A stretch of 64,000 nucleotides of DNA from assembly GCA_009377395.1 (NCBI GenBank), contig WHUB01000015.1, positions 1-64,000 of the forward strand, given 5' to 3'. A program made the translations under genes and the position numbers. Positions 52,040 to 60,774 of this stretch are shown one piece after another (position 1 is the first letter of the stretch; every line of letters begins with the position of its first letter). Below the pieces are notes generated by a model, which made no database searches, was not told where the DNA came from, and was given only the letters and a program-made list of their open reading frames with translations. This DNA comes from Actinophytocola sp. Lineage in GTDB: Bacteria; Actinomycetota; Actinomycetes; Mycobacteriales; Pseudonocardiaceae.

Positions 52040-52078
52040 GTTGGTGAGCCTATGCTTCGTTAGCGAAGCCTAAGTCGC
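52040..52078 (+). promoter_or_regulatory. Tandem iron-box-like (IdeR/DmdR) sites
   Basis: Compared with the actinobacterial iron box TTAGGTGAGCCTAACCTAA, 52040-52058 (GTTGGTGAGCCTATGCTTC) matches 13 of 19 positions including the full GGTGAGCCTA core, and 52060-52078 (begins TTAGCGAAGCCTAA) matches 11 of 19. The two AGCCTA cores are exactly 20 bp apart. They lie 26-64 bp before the ATG of the next gene, as expected for an iron-repressed promoter. My own alignment by eye; no scoring was done. Confidence 0.45.
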
Positions 52079-52103
52079 TCGACGTTCAGGAAGAAGTCGC
52101 AGG

Positions 52104-54653
52104 ATGTCGGTGGACACCGCGCTGCACGGGACGCACCCAGCCGAGGGCGTCGGCACGGTGGCGTTCGCCGCGGACCTCGCCCGGCACGGCGAACGCACGG
52201 CGCTGATCGACGCGCACGGGCAGCGGCTGACGTATCGCGAGCTGGCCGAGAAGGTGGACGTCATGCGGGCGCGGCTCGGCACCGAGCGCAGGCTGGTGCT
52301 GGTCGCCGCGTCCAACGACGTCGAGCCGATCGTGGCCTACCTCGCGGCGCTGTCCGGCGGGCATCCGGTGCTGCTGGCGAACGCCGGCGACGCAGCGCAC
52401 CTGGACGACCTGATCGCGGGCTACGACCCCGACGTTGTCATCGACGGCGACATCACCGAGCGACGGCCGGGCACGGCCCACACGCTGCACCCCGAGCTGG
52501 CGCTACTGCTGTCGACGTCCGGCTCGACGGGCTCGCCGAAGCTGGTGCGGCTGTCGGCGCGCAACGTGCAGTCCAACGCCGAGGCGATCGCGCGGTACCT
52601 GGCGATCACCGACACCGACCGCGCCATCACGTCACTGCCGATGCAGTACTGCTACGGGCTCTCGGTGATCAACAGCAACCTGCTGCGCGGCGCCGGGCTC
52701 GTGCTGACGGACGCCTCCATGATCGAGCCCGAGTTCTGGACGCTGTTCCGCGAGCACCACTGCACCAGCCTGCACGGCGTGCCCTACACCTTCGACCTGC
52801 TCGACCGGGCGGGGTTCGCGCGGATGGAGCTGCCGAGCCTGCGCTACGTCACGCAGGCGGGCGGCAAGCTCTCGGCCGAGCGGGTGGCCGAGCTCGCCGC
52901 CCGCGGCGAGCGCGAGGGCTGGCAGCTGTTCGTGATGTACGGCCAGACGGAGGCCACCGCCAGGATGGCGTACCTGCCGCCCGAGCTGGCCAGGACCCGC
53001 CCCGACTCCATTGGCGTCGCGATTCCCGGCGGCGACCTCGCGCTGGCGTCGGAGTCGGCGTCCGGCGAGGGGGAGCTGATCTACCGGGGGCCGAACGTCA
53101 TGCTCGGCTACGCCGAGAGCCCGGCCGACCTCGCCGAGGGCAGGACGGTGACCGAGCTGGCGACCGGCGACCTCGCCCGCCGGACGGGGGACGGGCTGTT
53201 CGAGATCACCGGCCGCAGCAGCCGCTTCATCAAGATCAGCGGCCTGCGCATCGACCTCGACCGGGTCGAGGCGCTGTGCGCCGAACGGGGTCACGCCGTG
53301 CGCTGCACCGGGGACGACGAGGGGCTGGTCGTCGCGGTTTCCTCGGCCGAGGACGTGGCGCCGGTGACGGAGCTGGTCACGTCCCGGCTCTGCCTGCCGG
53401 CGGGCGCGATCCGGGTCGGCGTGGTGGCCGAGACTGCCCGGCTGCCGTCCGGCAAGGTCGACTACGCCGCGCTGGCCGCCGCCGTCGGCACGCCGGAGAC
53501 CGGCGACCCGGCGGTCGACGTCAGGGAGATCTTCGCGCGGGTGCTGCCGAGGTACGCGCCGTCCGACATCGGCGACGCTGACACCTTCGTCACGCTCGGC
53601 GGCGACTCGCTGTCCTACGTGCGAGCCTCGATCGAGCTGGAGAAGGTGCTCGGCGAGGTGCCGCCGAACTGGCCGTCCGTTCCGGTCGGTGAGCTGGAGC
53701 GGCAGCGGCCGAGGCACCGGTGGTTCCCGCTCGTCGAGACCAACATCGTGCTGCGGGCGATCGCCGTCGTGCTGGTCGTCGGCACCCACGTCGAGCTGTT
53801 CCGCGTCCTCGGCGGCGCGCACCTGCTGCTCATCCTCGCCGGCTGGAGTTTCGCCCGGTTCTGCCTGCCGTCCGGGTCGGAGCGGGGGACCACGACGACC
53901 TCCCGCGCCATTCTCCGCAGCGCGGTGCGCATCGCGATCCCGAGCATGCTGTGGCTGGCGTGGCGGATGCTGGCCGCCCCGGACGTCAGCCTGGCCAACG
54001 TGCTGCTGGTGCACAACTACGTCGGCACGACGACGGCGGTCGGCTACTGGTTCGTCGAGGTGATGGTCCAGACCTTGCTGCTGCTGGCGGTGCTGTTCGC
54101 GATTCCGGCGGTGCGGCGCGCCGAACGGCGCTATCCGTTCCTCACGCCGCTGGTCGTGTTCGCGGGGTCACTGACCGGCAGGCTGTTCATCGGCGACATC
54201 GCGCACTGGTTCGAGTGGGCCATGACGACCCACGCGATGGCGTGGTTCTTCGCGCTCGGCTGGCTGGCGTTCCGGGCGCGCAGCCGGACGCAGCAGCTCA
54301 TCGTCGTGGCTGCCGCGCTGCTGACGGTCCCCGGGTTCTTCGAGAACTCGGTGCGTGAGGGCATCCCGCTGGCCGGTCTGCTGCTGGTGCTGTTCCTGCC
54401 GAGGCTGCGGCTACCCCGCGTGCTGGTGCCGCTGATCGGCCTGGTCGCCAGCGCGTCGCTCTACATCTATCTCACGCACTTCGCGGCGATCGACGCCCTT
54501 GCCGGCCGCGTCCCGGGCCTCGTCGTGACGCTGGCGGGCATCGGCCTCGGCATCGCGGTGTGGTTCGCCGCCGAGCGTGCGATGGCGCTGACCGGCCGGG
54601 CTTGGCGGGGGAGGGCGGCCCGCCACCACGGGCGACGGGCCGCCACCTGCTAG
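52104..54653 (+). CDS. Fusion protein: AMP-forming adenylation domain, carrier domain, membrane acyltransferase (AT3)
   Basis: An 849-aa protein. Residues about 1-460: ANL adenylation domain (LLLSTSGSTGSPKLVRLS, YGQTEAT, TGDLARRTGDG, GRSSRFIKISGLRIDL, PSGKVDY with the catalytic Lys). About 465-535: carrier domain with LGGDSLSYVR, Ser near 502 for phosphopantetheine. About 545-835: ten or so membrane helices starting RAIAVVLVVGTH, the R-x10-H motif of acyltransferase family 3. The protein could activate an acid, load it on itself and transfer it across the membrane to a surface acceptor. LPMQYCYGLSVINS in the adenylation core suggests a carboxylic or hydroxy acid rather than a standard NRPS amino acid. 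Monocistronic. Confidence 0.85.
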   Translation: MSVDTALHGTHPAEGVGTVAFAADLARHGERTALIDAHGQRLTYRELAEKVDVMRARLGTERRLVLVAASNDVEPIVAYLAALSGGHPVLLANAGDAAHLDDLIAGYDPDVVIDGDITERRPGTAHTLHPELALLLSTSGSTGSPKLVRLSARNVQSNAEAIARYLAITDTDRAITSLPMQYCYGLSVINSNLLRGAGLVLTDASMIEPEFWTLFREHHCTSLHGVPYTFDLLDRAGFARMELPSLRYVTQAGGKLSAERVAELAARGEREGWQLFVMYGQTEATARMAYLPPELARTRPDSIGVAIPGGDLALASESASGEGELIYRGPNVMLGYAESPADLAEGRTVTELATGDLARRTGDGLFEITGRSSRFIKISGLRIDLDRVEALCAERGHAVRCTGDDEGLVVAVSSAEDVAPVTELVTSRLCLPAGAIRVGVVAETARLPSGKVDYAALAAAVGTPETGDPAVDVREIFARVLPRYAPSDIGDADTFVTLGGDSLSYVRASIELEKVLGEVPPNWPSVPVGELERQRPRHRWFPLVETNIVLRAIAVVLVVGTHVELFRVLGGAHLLLILAGWSFARFCLPSGSERGTTTTSRAILRSAVRIAIPSMLWLAWRMLAAPDVSLANVLLVHNYVGTTTAVGYWFVEVMVQTLLLLAVLFAIPAVRRAERRYPFLTPLVVFAGSLTGRLFIGDIAHWFEWAMTTHAMAWFFALGWLAFRARSRTQQLIVVAAALLTVPGFFENSVREGIPLAGLLLVLFLPRLRLPRVLVPLIGLVASASLYIYLTHFAAIDALAGRVPGLVVTLAGIGLGIAVWFAAERAMALTGRAWRGRAARHHGRRAATC

Positions 54654-55276
54654 CTGTGGCTCGGGATGGTCAGGCACGCGATCCGGTCGCCGGCCTCACC
54701 GGCCATGTCGCCTTCGGTGCCGGTCTTCTTCGCGGCGTGGATGACGACGGACTTCGGCCGCTTCGAGTCGGTGACGAGGTAGTCGACCGTGGCCGTCGAG
54801 GTGCCGTTGCCCTTGGCGTCAGTTTGCAGATCGAGCCAGATCTCGTTCTGCGGGTTGTTGTACTTGGGGTTCGGCTTGTCCGGCGTCGGGGACATGTGGT
54901 GCTGGAAGTGGCCCCCGGCGAGGTCGCCGTTCGAGCCGCACTCCGCGACGTGCGCGTGAGCGCCGTAGCCCCGGTTCGGCTGCAGCCCGGTGGCGGTGAG
55001 CACGAAGGTGCTGGACTCGCCCGCCGACTTGACCTCGACGGCGAGCTCGGCCCCTGCCGGGGCGAGCTTCGTGTCGTAGGTGTAGGCGTCGGTGGCCTTG
55101 CTCGGCGCGGCCAGCTTGCCGGAGGTGCTGAGCTGGAAGCTCGACTCGGTGTCCGCCATGTCCTTCTTGTGCGCGGCCGGTTCGGCGCTCTCGCCGGAGC
55201 CGCACGCGGCGGTCAGCAGGCCCGCGGTGGCCACCGCCAGGCACAGGAGATTCCTACGGATTTGTTTGTTACCCAT
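54650..55276 (-). CDS. sodC: Cu/Zn superoxide dismutase-like lipoprotein
   Basis: A 208-aa exported protein. The signal ends in LLTAACGSGES, a lipobox-like site, followed by a Glu/Ala-rich linker. The SOD domain shows GYGAHAHVAECGSNGDLAGGHFQHH, with the copper-binding His-x-His, further His residues and the first Cys of the disulfide, and DRIACLTI with the second. The usual HxGDLP zinc loop is replaced by NPQNEIWLDL, a form seen in actinobacterial relatives. ATG 55276 lies seven bases after AATACT, suggesting a leaderless mRNA. Its stop shares the bases CTAG with the convergent fusion gene. Confidence 0.82.
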   Translation of the reverse strand: MGNKQIRRNLLCLAVATAGLLTAACGSGESAEPAAHKKDMADTESSFQLSTSGKLAAPSKATDAYTYDTKLAPAGAELAVEVKSAGESSTFVLTATGLQPNRGYGAHAHVAECGSNGDLAGGHFQHHMSPTPDKPNPKYNNPQNEIWLDLQTDAKGNGTSTATVDYLVTDSKRPKSVVIHAAKKTGTEGDMAGEAGDRIACLTIPSHS

Positions 55277-55404
55277 GTGGGTGAGTATTGCGCAACCGCC
55301 ATTTTTCGATGACAGCGGGTACCATCTTTTGGCCTCATAATCCAGCGACAAGAAAACGTCGTGAGTGAGCGCGAAAAAATTATCGCGAACCTACAAAAAA
55401 TCCG
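55277..55404. other. AT-rich spacer upstream of sodC
   Basis: A 128-bp spacer on the downstream side of the PucR-type gene. It is much AT-richer than the surroundings, with runs of A or T near 55300, 55375 and 55392. Read on the minus strand, T-runs at 55390-55397 could end the PucR transcript; AATACT (complement near 55284-55289) is the likely -10 of sodC. No gene was recognised. Confidence 0.5.
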
Positions 55405-56616
55405 TCAGGGACGGATGTCCGGGCTGTCCGATCCCGGTACCTCGACGGCTCGCAGCGCCATGTCGAGCAGGAACCGCTCACCAGGGTCGTCGAGCTTGCC
55501 GCCGAGTAGGTTGGCGATCTGGTTCATCCGGTACCGGACGGTCTGCGGATGCACCTCGAGCCGGGCCGCGACGTCGTTGACGCCCCCGCACGCGTCCAGC
55601 CACGCCCGCAGCGTCCCGGACAGCCGGTCGCGTTGCCGGGTGGTGAGGTCGGAGAACGGCCGGAACGCACGCTCGGTCAGCTTGGTCAGCACGAACTCGT
55701 CGGCGTACATCGCCAGCGTCGGCAGGTGCTCGGAACAGTCGATGACGTCGCCGGACGGCAGCACACCACGGTGTGCCAGCTCGAGTGCCCGGCGGGCGCA
55801 CTGGAACGACTTGACCGCCTGCTCCATCGGCACCTGCGGACCGACGGCCGCCGCCCGGCCGCGCAGCTCCCGGCGCAGGCCACGGAGGCTGCGGGCGGGA
55901 TCGGAGATCACCAGGCACGGCTCGGCGTGGTCGGGGTCGGCGAGCACGTCGGGGCCGAACGCGCTCGCGTGAAACGGCAGCTGGCCCGGCCGTTGCTCGA
56001 CCGCGACGAGCGCGATGCTGTCCGGCACCTGCCACTCGGCGTCCGCGGCGAGCTGCTCGATCGTCTGCGGCGAGATGGGCGGATCCGCGATGATCATCCG
56101 CACCAGCCGCTGCCTGACCCGCTCCACCGCGCTGTCCGCCTTGTTCTGCGCCTCGGTGTGCCCTGCTATGGCCGCCGATGCCAGTTCGTCGCCGTAATGA
56201 AAGAGCGCGTCCGCCAATACGTTGAATGTGGTGCTCGGCACTCCTTTGCCCATTCCGGCGCGCCAGAGATGGCGCCACGCAACCCTGGTGCCGATGCGCA
56301 CCGCGCTTTGTACGGAATCCATGCTGCGGCCGGCGTAGAACTCTTTCCGGCCGATCCGGCGAAACCAGTCGTCATCGGTCCGGCCGTCGGTGCGTGGGGT
56401 GTCCTTGCCGTCGATGAAACGCCGCACCGCCCGCTCGACCGAGGAGATCAGGGTCTGGGTCACCTCGTCGTCGGGTGGCAGGTTGTAAGCGGACACCCCC
56501 TCGCGGATCTCCTTGACGATGTCGGTGATCATCCGCCCCGCGGCCGGCCGGATGATCGCCGCGATCTGCGATGAGGGGATGCTGGACAGGATCTCCTGCG
56601 CGGTCGTGCCCCCCAT
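55405..56616 (-). CDS. PucR/CdaR family transcriptional regulator
   Basis: About 403 aa from ATG 56616; the frame is open to a GTG at 56703 (432 aa). The C-terminus RLSGTLRAWLDACGGVNDVAARLEVHPQTVRYRMNQIANLLGGKLDDPGERFLLDMALRAVE is the PucR-type helix-turn-helix. The middle part resembles the GGDEF-like domain of CdaR regulators, and the N-terminal 180 residues form a helical sensor-type domain. It lies 86 bp after the Cvn cluster on the same strand, so it may be co-transcribed with it. Neither start has a clear ribosome site. Confidence 0.82.
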   Translation of the reverse strand: MGGTTAQEILSSIPSSQIAAIIRPAAGRMITDIVKEIREGVSAYNLPPDDEVTQTLISSVERAVRRFIDGKDTPRTDGRTDDDWFRRIGRKEFYAGRSMDSVQSAVRIGTRVAWRHLWRAGMGKGVPSTTFNVLADALFHYGDELASAAIAGHTEAQNKADSAVERVRQRLVRMIIADPPISPQTIEQLAADAEWQVPDSIALVAVEQRPGQLPFHASAFGPDVLADPDHAEPCLVISDPARSLRGLRRELRGRAAAVGPQVPMEQAVKSFQCARRALELAHRGVLPSGDVIDCSEHLPTLAMYADEFVLTKLTERAFRPFSDLTTRQRDRLSGTLRAWLDACGGVNDVAARLEVHPQTVRYRMNQIANLLGGKLDDPGERFLLDMALRAVEVPGSDSPDIRP

Positions 56617-56789
56617 GCGGCCCGGTGCAACGGAAACTGGCTGGCGATGAGCTTGGGTCAACGAGAGCCACCTTGGAGTTCGATTGTGTACCAGTTCTTG
56701 CACCTTGTGGGTGAAGGTTTTTCACGTGGCGCCGGATCGTAGGGATGATCACGCATCGCGTCAATGCATACGCAGACCGCTGTGACGGA

Positions 56790-57410
56790 TCACCTGTCCA
56801 CCACCGCCCGTCGTGCCCGCCCGTGCCCGGTGATCGACATGATGTGCTCCAGCAGCGCGGTGAGAACCTCCTTTGTGGACGCACGCTGACGGACGTCGCA
56901 CAGCAGCACCGGCACGAACGGGTCGACGTCGAGGGCCGCGCGAACCTCGTCCACGGTGTAGGCCTGCGAGCCGTCGAAGCAGTTCACGCCGACGACGAAC
57001 GGCACCTGTCGCTCCTCGAAGAAGTCGATCGCGGCGAAGCAGCTCGCGAGCCGCCGGGTGTCGGCGAGCACGATCGCGCCGAGGGCACCCTGCGCCAGCT
57101 CGTCCCACATGAACCAGAACCGGTCCTGGCCCGGCGTGCCGAACAGGTACAGGATCAGCTCGGTGTTGATGGTGATCCGGCCGAAGTCGAGCGCGACGGT
57201 CGTGGTCCGCTTCCGCTCGACCCCCGTGACGTCGTCGACGCCCGCACTGCGCTCGGTGAGCTGTTCCTCGGTCCGCAGCGGCTCGATCTCGCTGACCGAG
57301 CCGACCATCGTCGTCTTCCCGACGCCGAACCCGCCCGCGATGAGGATCTTGAGCGCGGTCGCGTTGATCGCGGGCCGAATCATCCGGTCAGAGCTCACGT
57401 ATTCCATCAA
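56790..57410 (-). CDS. cvnD: CvnD-like small GTP-binding protein
   Basis: A 206-aa Ras-like GTPase of the bacterial MglA/Cvn type. P-loop GGFGVGKTT (about residue 30), DFGRITI and LFGTPGQDRFWFMWDELAQGALGAIVLADTRRL with a PGQ-type switch II, and a VGVNCFD segment in place of NKxD. It overlaps the DUF742 gene by 23 bp; an inner start at 57383 is possible. In conservons this G protein works downstream of the kinase-like CvnA. Confidence 0.9.
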   Translation of the reverse strand: MMEYVSSDRMIRPAINATALKILIAGGFGVGKTTMVGSVSEIEPLRTEEQLTERSAGVDDVTGVERKRTTTVALDFGRITINTELILYLFGTPGQDRFWFMWDELAQGALGAIVLADTRRLASCFAAIDFFEERQVPFVVGVNCFDGSQAYTVDEVRAALDVDPFVPVLLCDVRQRASTKEVLTALLEHIMSITGHGRARRAVVDR

Positions 57411-57759
57411 GCACCTTCAGCAGCGTGTCCGGGCTCGCGGCAGCCGATGGGGATGCCAACCCGGTTCGGAAGAGCACGTAGTTCTGCTCGATCAGGTCGC
57501 TGAGCAGAACTTTCACCACGCCGAGCGGCAGGTCGGCGCCCGCCGCGACCTCGGCGATCGAGATCGGGTTTTGACAGCACGCGAGGATGCGTTCGTGCGC
57601 GTGGTCCAGCTCGCCGCCGTGATGGCTGCGCAACGCGACGACCAGCGTGATCATGTTCAGGTCGTTGCGGTCGACGTGCGTCCGGCCACGGGTGAACGTG
57701 TAGGGACGAGCGAGCGGACCAGCGTCTTCGTCGAACCAGGCGCTGTCGTCGCCGCTCAT
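57388..57759 (-). CDS. cvnC: CvnC-like DUF742 protein
   Basis: A 123-aa DUF742 protein: ARPYTFTRGRTHVDRNDLNMITLVVALRS, then a winged-helix-like part (HERILACCQNPISIAEVAAGADLPLGVVKVLLSDLIEQNYV). This is the third member of actinobacterial conservons. The ATG at 57759 follows the roadblock gene after 52 bp. The open frame extends upstream but without similarity. Confidence 0.9.
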   Translation of the reverse strand: MSGDDSAWFDEDAGPLARPYTFTRGRTHVDRNDLNMITLVVALRSHHGGELDHAHERILACCQNPISIAEVAAGADLPLGVVKVLLSDLIEQNYVLFRTGLASPSAAASPDTLLKVLDGIREL

Positions 57760-57811
57760 GACGTCTCCAGCTCTGTGACCTTCGCCGGTAGGCCCAGCAG
57801 CTCCCAACCGC

Positions 57812-58243
57812 TCATGACGCTTCGGTATTTCGCGCATACCCGACGGTGGGGTTTCGCGGTCCCGTCGCCATGTGCTTGCCCACGCTGGCCACCATCCGGT
57901 TGACCTCGTAGGCGATGAGGCCGAGATCGGCGCCCGCGTGCGCGAGCACGGCCAGGCAGGCGCCGGTGCCCGCCTCGGTGACGACGAGAAAGGCGTGTTC
58001 CAGCTCGACGACCGTCTGGTGCACCGCGCCGCCCTCGAAGTACTTGCCGGTGCCTCGGGCCAGGCTCTGCAATGCGGACGCGACCGCGGCGAGATGCTCG
58101 GCGTCGGGCACGGACATGCCACTCGACTTGCCCATGAGCAAGCCGTCCGAGGACAGCAGCACGGCGCGATCGGCACCGGCCGCCCGGCGCAGCAGGTCAT
58201 CGAGCAGCCAGTTGGACTCCTTGTTCGACAGGTTCACCGTCAT
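57812..58243 (-). CDS. cvnB: CvnB-like roadblock/LC7 domain protein
   Basis: A 143-aa roadblock/LC7 protein: NWLLDDLLRRAAGADRAVLLSSDGLLMGKSSGM, GTGKYFEGGAVHQTVVELEHAFLVVTEAGTGACLAVLAH. The family acts as a regulator (GAP-like partner) of the small GTPase in the same cluster. The ATG overlaps the stop of the kinase-like gene. Confidence 0.92.
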   Translation of the reverse strand: MTVNLSNKESNWLLDDLLRRAAGADRAVLLSSDGLLMGKSSGMSVPDAEHLAAVASALQSLARGTGKYFEGGAVHQTVVELEHAFLVVTEAGTGACLAVLAHAGADLGLIAYEVNRMVASVGKHMATGPRNPTVGYARNTEAS

Positions 58244-60774
58244 GTCGTCTCTTCTTCTCCGGGCCAGCGTGGTGGGTGAGGGGTATCCGACGCGTCGGAG
58301 CGCGCCCGCCGTGTTCCGCGCTGAAAGGCCGACATCGAGGCCTGGAACCGCTCCGGACTGGGATCGAATCTCTCCGGGCCTGGCGGGTCGGCGTCCGGCG
58401 GCTGGTCAGGTTCCGGTTCGGCGGGCGTCTCCTGGTCGGCCTGGAGCTGCGGCGCGAGGTTCTCCCGCCGCCTGCGCTTCGGCAACGGTGGCTTGGTCTC
58501 CCCGTTTCCGGCAGGTTGCGATGCGAACGCCGGATCCTGCGGCGCGTGCTGCGACGCCGAGCCGTTGTCGGGCGTCGTCGTCGTGATCACCGAGAACTGC
58601 AGCGTGTCGCTGGGCGAGTGGCCGTTGCCCGGGTGGCCGTTGCCGTCGGGCTCCGGCTCCGCCGGTGGCGTGACGGCGGTCTCGTGGTCGGCAGCTTCGT
58701 CGTCCGGCTCCTGCCGGTGGGCCGCCCGCCGTCGCCGGTGTAGCGGCGTCGGCATCGGGACCAGACCCCGGTCGTAGCCGGGGTCGTAGCCGGACCCGGC
58801 GACGGTGGCCGGATTGGCGCTGGGACGGGCGTCCGTGCCGGTGTCGGGCGGGGCCGGCTCGCCGTCCGCGTCCGCGAGCGACCGGGACGGGATCAGCACG
58901 ACCGCGTTGATGCCGCCGTACATCGACTCGCGCAGGGTGACCTTGACGTCGTGCCGGGCGGCGAGCTGGGCGACGACGAACAGGCCGATCCTGGTTCCCT
59001 CCGACAGCGCCATCACGCTGAAGTCGGGCGGCGTGCGCAGCATGGCGTCGATCTGTTCGAGCTGCTCGGGTTCCATCCCGAGCCCCTGGTCCTCGATCTC
59101 GATCACGACGCCCCTGCCGACGATGGCCGACCGGATGTCGACGTCGGTCTGCGGCGGGGAGAACGACGTCGCGTTGTCCAGCAGCTCGGCGAGCAGGTGG
59201 ATCATGTCGGCGACGGCGTCGCCGCGCAACGCGACGTCGGCGACCGAGCTGATGTTGACCTTGGTGTACTGGGCGGTCTCGGCGACGGCGCCGTCGAGCA
59301 CGTCGCGCAGCTCGACCGGCTTGCGCCACTGCCTGCCCGGCTGCTTGCCGCCCAGGATGATCAGGCTCTCCGCGTTGCGTCTGCCCTGGGTCGCGAGGTG
59401 GTCGAGCTCGAACAGCAGTTGCAGCTGCTCGGGGTCCTCCTGCGACCGCTCGGCCTTGTCCAGCACCTGCAACTGCCGATGAGCGGTGACCTGGTTGCGG
59501 TGGGCGATGTTGAGGAACACCGCCCTGACACCCGCCCGGATCTCGTTCTCCCGCACGGTCGCCGCGACGGTATGGCGCTGTGCCTGGTTGAAGGCGTCGG
59601 CGACCTCGCCGATCTCGTCGCTGCCGTGGTCGATCCACGGCACGTCGACGTTGATGTCGATCCGCTCGCCGCGATTCAGCCGGTCGATGAGATCGGGCAT
59701 CTTGTGCCCGGCCAGCTCGAGCGTGTCGTTGCGCAGCCCGATCAGCCTGGCCGCCAGCTCGCGCGAGCGCCGCAGCGCGAACACCACCGCTGCCCCGGTG
59801 ACGAGCAGCAGGGTGCCACCCGCGATCAGCGAGGTGGTCAGCAGGCTGCTGCCACTGCTCGCGGCGAGGTTCGCCGCGTAGGCCGAGTGCGACGAGTACA
59901 TCTGGAGCAGCTGCCGCTGCACCTTGGCCACCCCGTTCTGCCATGCCTGCAGGTCGAAGGTGACCGGGTGAAGTCCGGGGCCGCGCGACATCATGGCGTC
60001 GTCGCCGCCGGTGGCGGTCTCCCACCAGCGGGACTCACCCATCACGTCGTACTTCTGTTGTTCGGTCGGCGTCATCCGGGAGTAGATGGTTTCCACGATC
60101 TCGTGGTAGGTGCCCATCTGGTGGGCCGCCTCGTGGAACTCCTCGAGGTTGAGCCCCTGCGCGATGTGCCGGAGGAGCAGCACGTGCGTCCGCGAATGCG
60201 CCGACACCGAGCGGAACAGGTCGTAGCTGATCATCTGCTCGAAGCCGACCTCGGCGTCGTTCGCCGACCGGGCGACACCCTGGATACCGGTGCCGACGAT
60301 CTCGACCATCTCGTTGTAGAAGTCGTAGACCTGCTCGGCGTCGGCGGTTCCCGCGTCGACCTGTCGCCGGAACTGGGGCAGCTGGGCGGTCACCGCCTCG
60401 AGCTGTCGCAGCGACCCCGCCAGCTCTTCCGGTGCGCTCTCGGCCAGCTCGGCGGTGACGGCCCGCATGTCCTGTACGGCGTCGTCGACCTTCTCGCGCT
60501 GGGCGACCAATGCGCCGTTGGCCGGCTCGAACTTGTCGAGGACCTTGAGCGTGCTGAGCCTGCGCTCCTGCTGGACCGTGGCGATGAACCGGGTCGACGG
60601 GGCGAGCGACTTGCGCACGTTCTCCGCGAACGTCAGGGTGTTGAGGCCTTGCAGCGCGAGGTATCCGGAGAGTCCGATGCCGACGACCATCAGCGCGATG
60701 CTGGGGATCAGCGCGATGCGCAGCACGCGAGCGTTGATGGTGCCGGGTCCGCGCAAACGCGTGAGTACTCCCAT
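58240..60774 (-). CDS. cvnA: CvnA-like sensor with nitrate/nitrite-sensing-type domain and ATPase domain
   Basis: About 844 aa from ATG 60774 (open to 60936). One membrane helix near the N-terminus (VLRIALIPSIALMVVGIGLSGYLAL), a long extracellular helical sensor (about residues 50-315), a second helix (LLTTSLIAGGTLLLVTGAAVVFAL), a HAMP-like stretch and a HATPase domain (LAELLDNATSFSPPQTDV = N-box, GLGMEPEQL, GTRIGLFVVAQLAARHDVKVTLRES). The long C-terminal tail is Pro/Asp-rich and disordered. No clear phospho-His with DHP partner, as in other CvnA proteins. Heads the Cvn operon. Confidence 0.85.
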   Translation of the reverse strand: MGVLTRLRGPGTINARVLRIALIPSIALMVVGIGLSGYLALQGLNTLTFAENVRKSLAPSTRFIATVQQERRLSTLKVLDKFEPANGALVAQREKVDDAVQDMRAVTAELAESAPEELAGSLRQLEAVTAQLPQFRRQVDAGTADAEQVYDFYNEMVEIVGTGIQGVARSANDAEVGFEQMISYDLFRSVSAHSRTHVLLLRHIAQGLNLEEFHEAAHQMGTYHEIVETIYSRMTPTEQQKYDVMGESRWWETATGGDDAMMSRGPGLHPVTFDLQAWQNGVAKVQRQLLQMYSSHSAYAANLAASSGSSLLTTSLIAGGTLLLVTGAAVVFALRRSRELAARLIGLRNDTLELAGHKMPDLIDRLNRGERIDINVDVPWIDHGSDEIGEVADAFNQAQRHTVAATVRENEIRAGVRAVFLNIAHRNQVTAHRQLQVLDKAERSQEDPEQLQLLFELDHLATQGRRNAESLIILGGKQPGRQWRKPVELRDVLDGAVAETAQYTKVNISSVADVALRGDAVADMIHLLAELLDNATSFSPPQTDVDIRSAIVGRGVVIEIEDQGLGMEPEQLEQIDAMLRTPPDFSVMALSEGTRIGLFVVAQLAARHDVKVTLRESMYGGINAVVLIPSRSLADADGEPAPPDTGTDARPSANPATVAGSGYDPGYDRGLVPMPTPLHRRRRAAHRQEPDDEAADHETAVTPPAEPEPDGNGHPGNGHSPSDTLQFSVITTTTPDNGSASQHAPQDPAFASQPAGNGETKPPLPKRRRRENLAPQLQADQETPAEPEPDQPPDADPPGPERFDPSPERFQASMSAFQRGTRRARSDASDTPHPPRWPGEEETT

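Noticed and set aside
52104-54653. NRPS or siderophore cluster
   Set aside because: There is only one adenylation-carrier unit, no condensation or thioesterase domain and no other biosynthetic neighbours.
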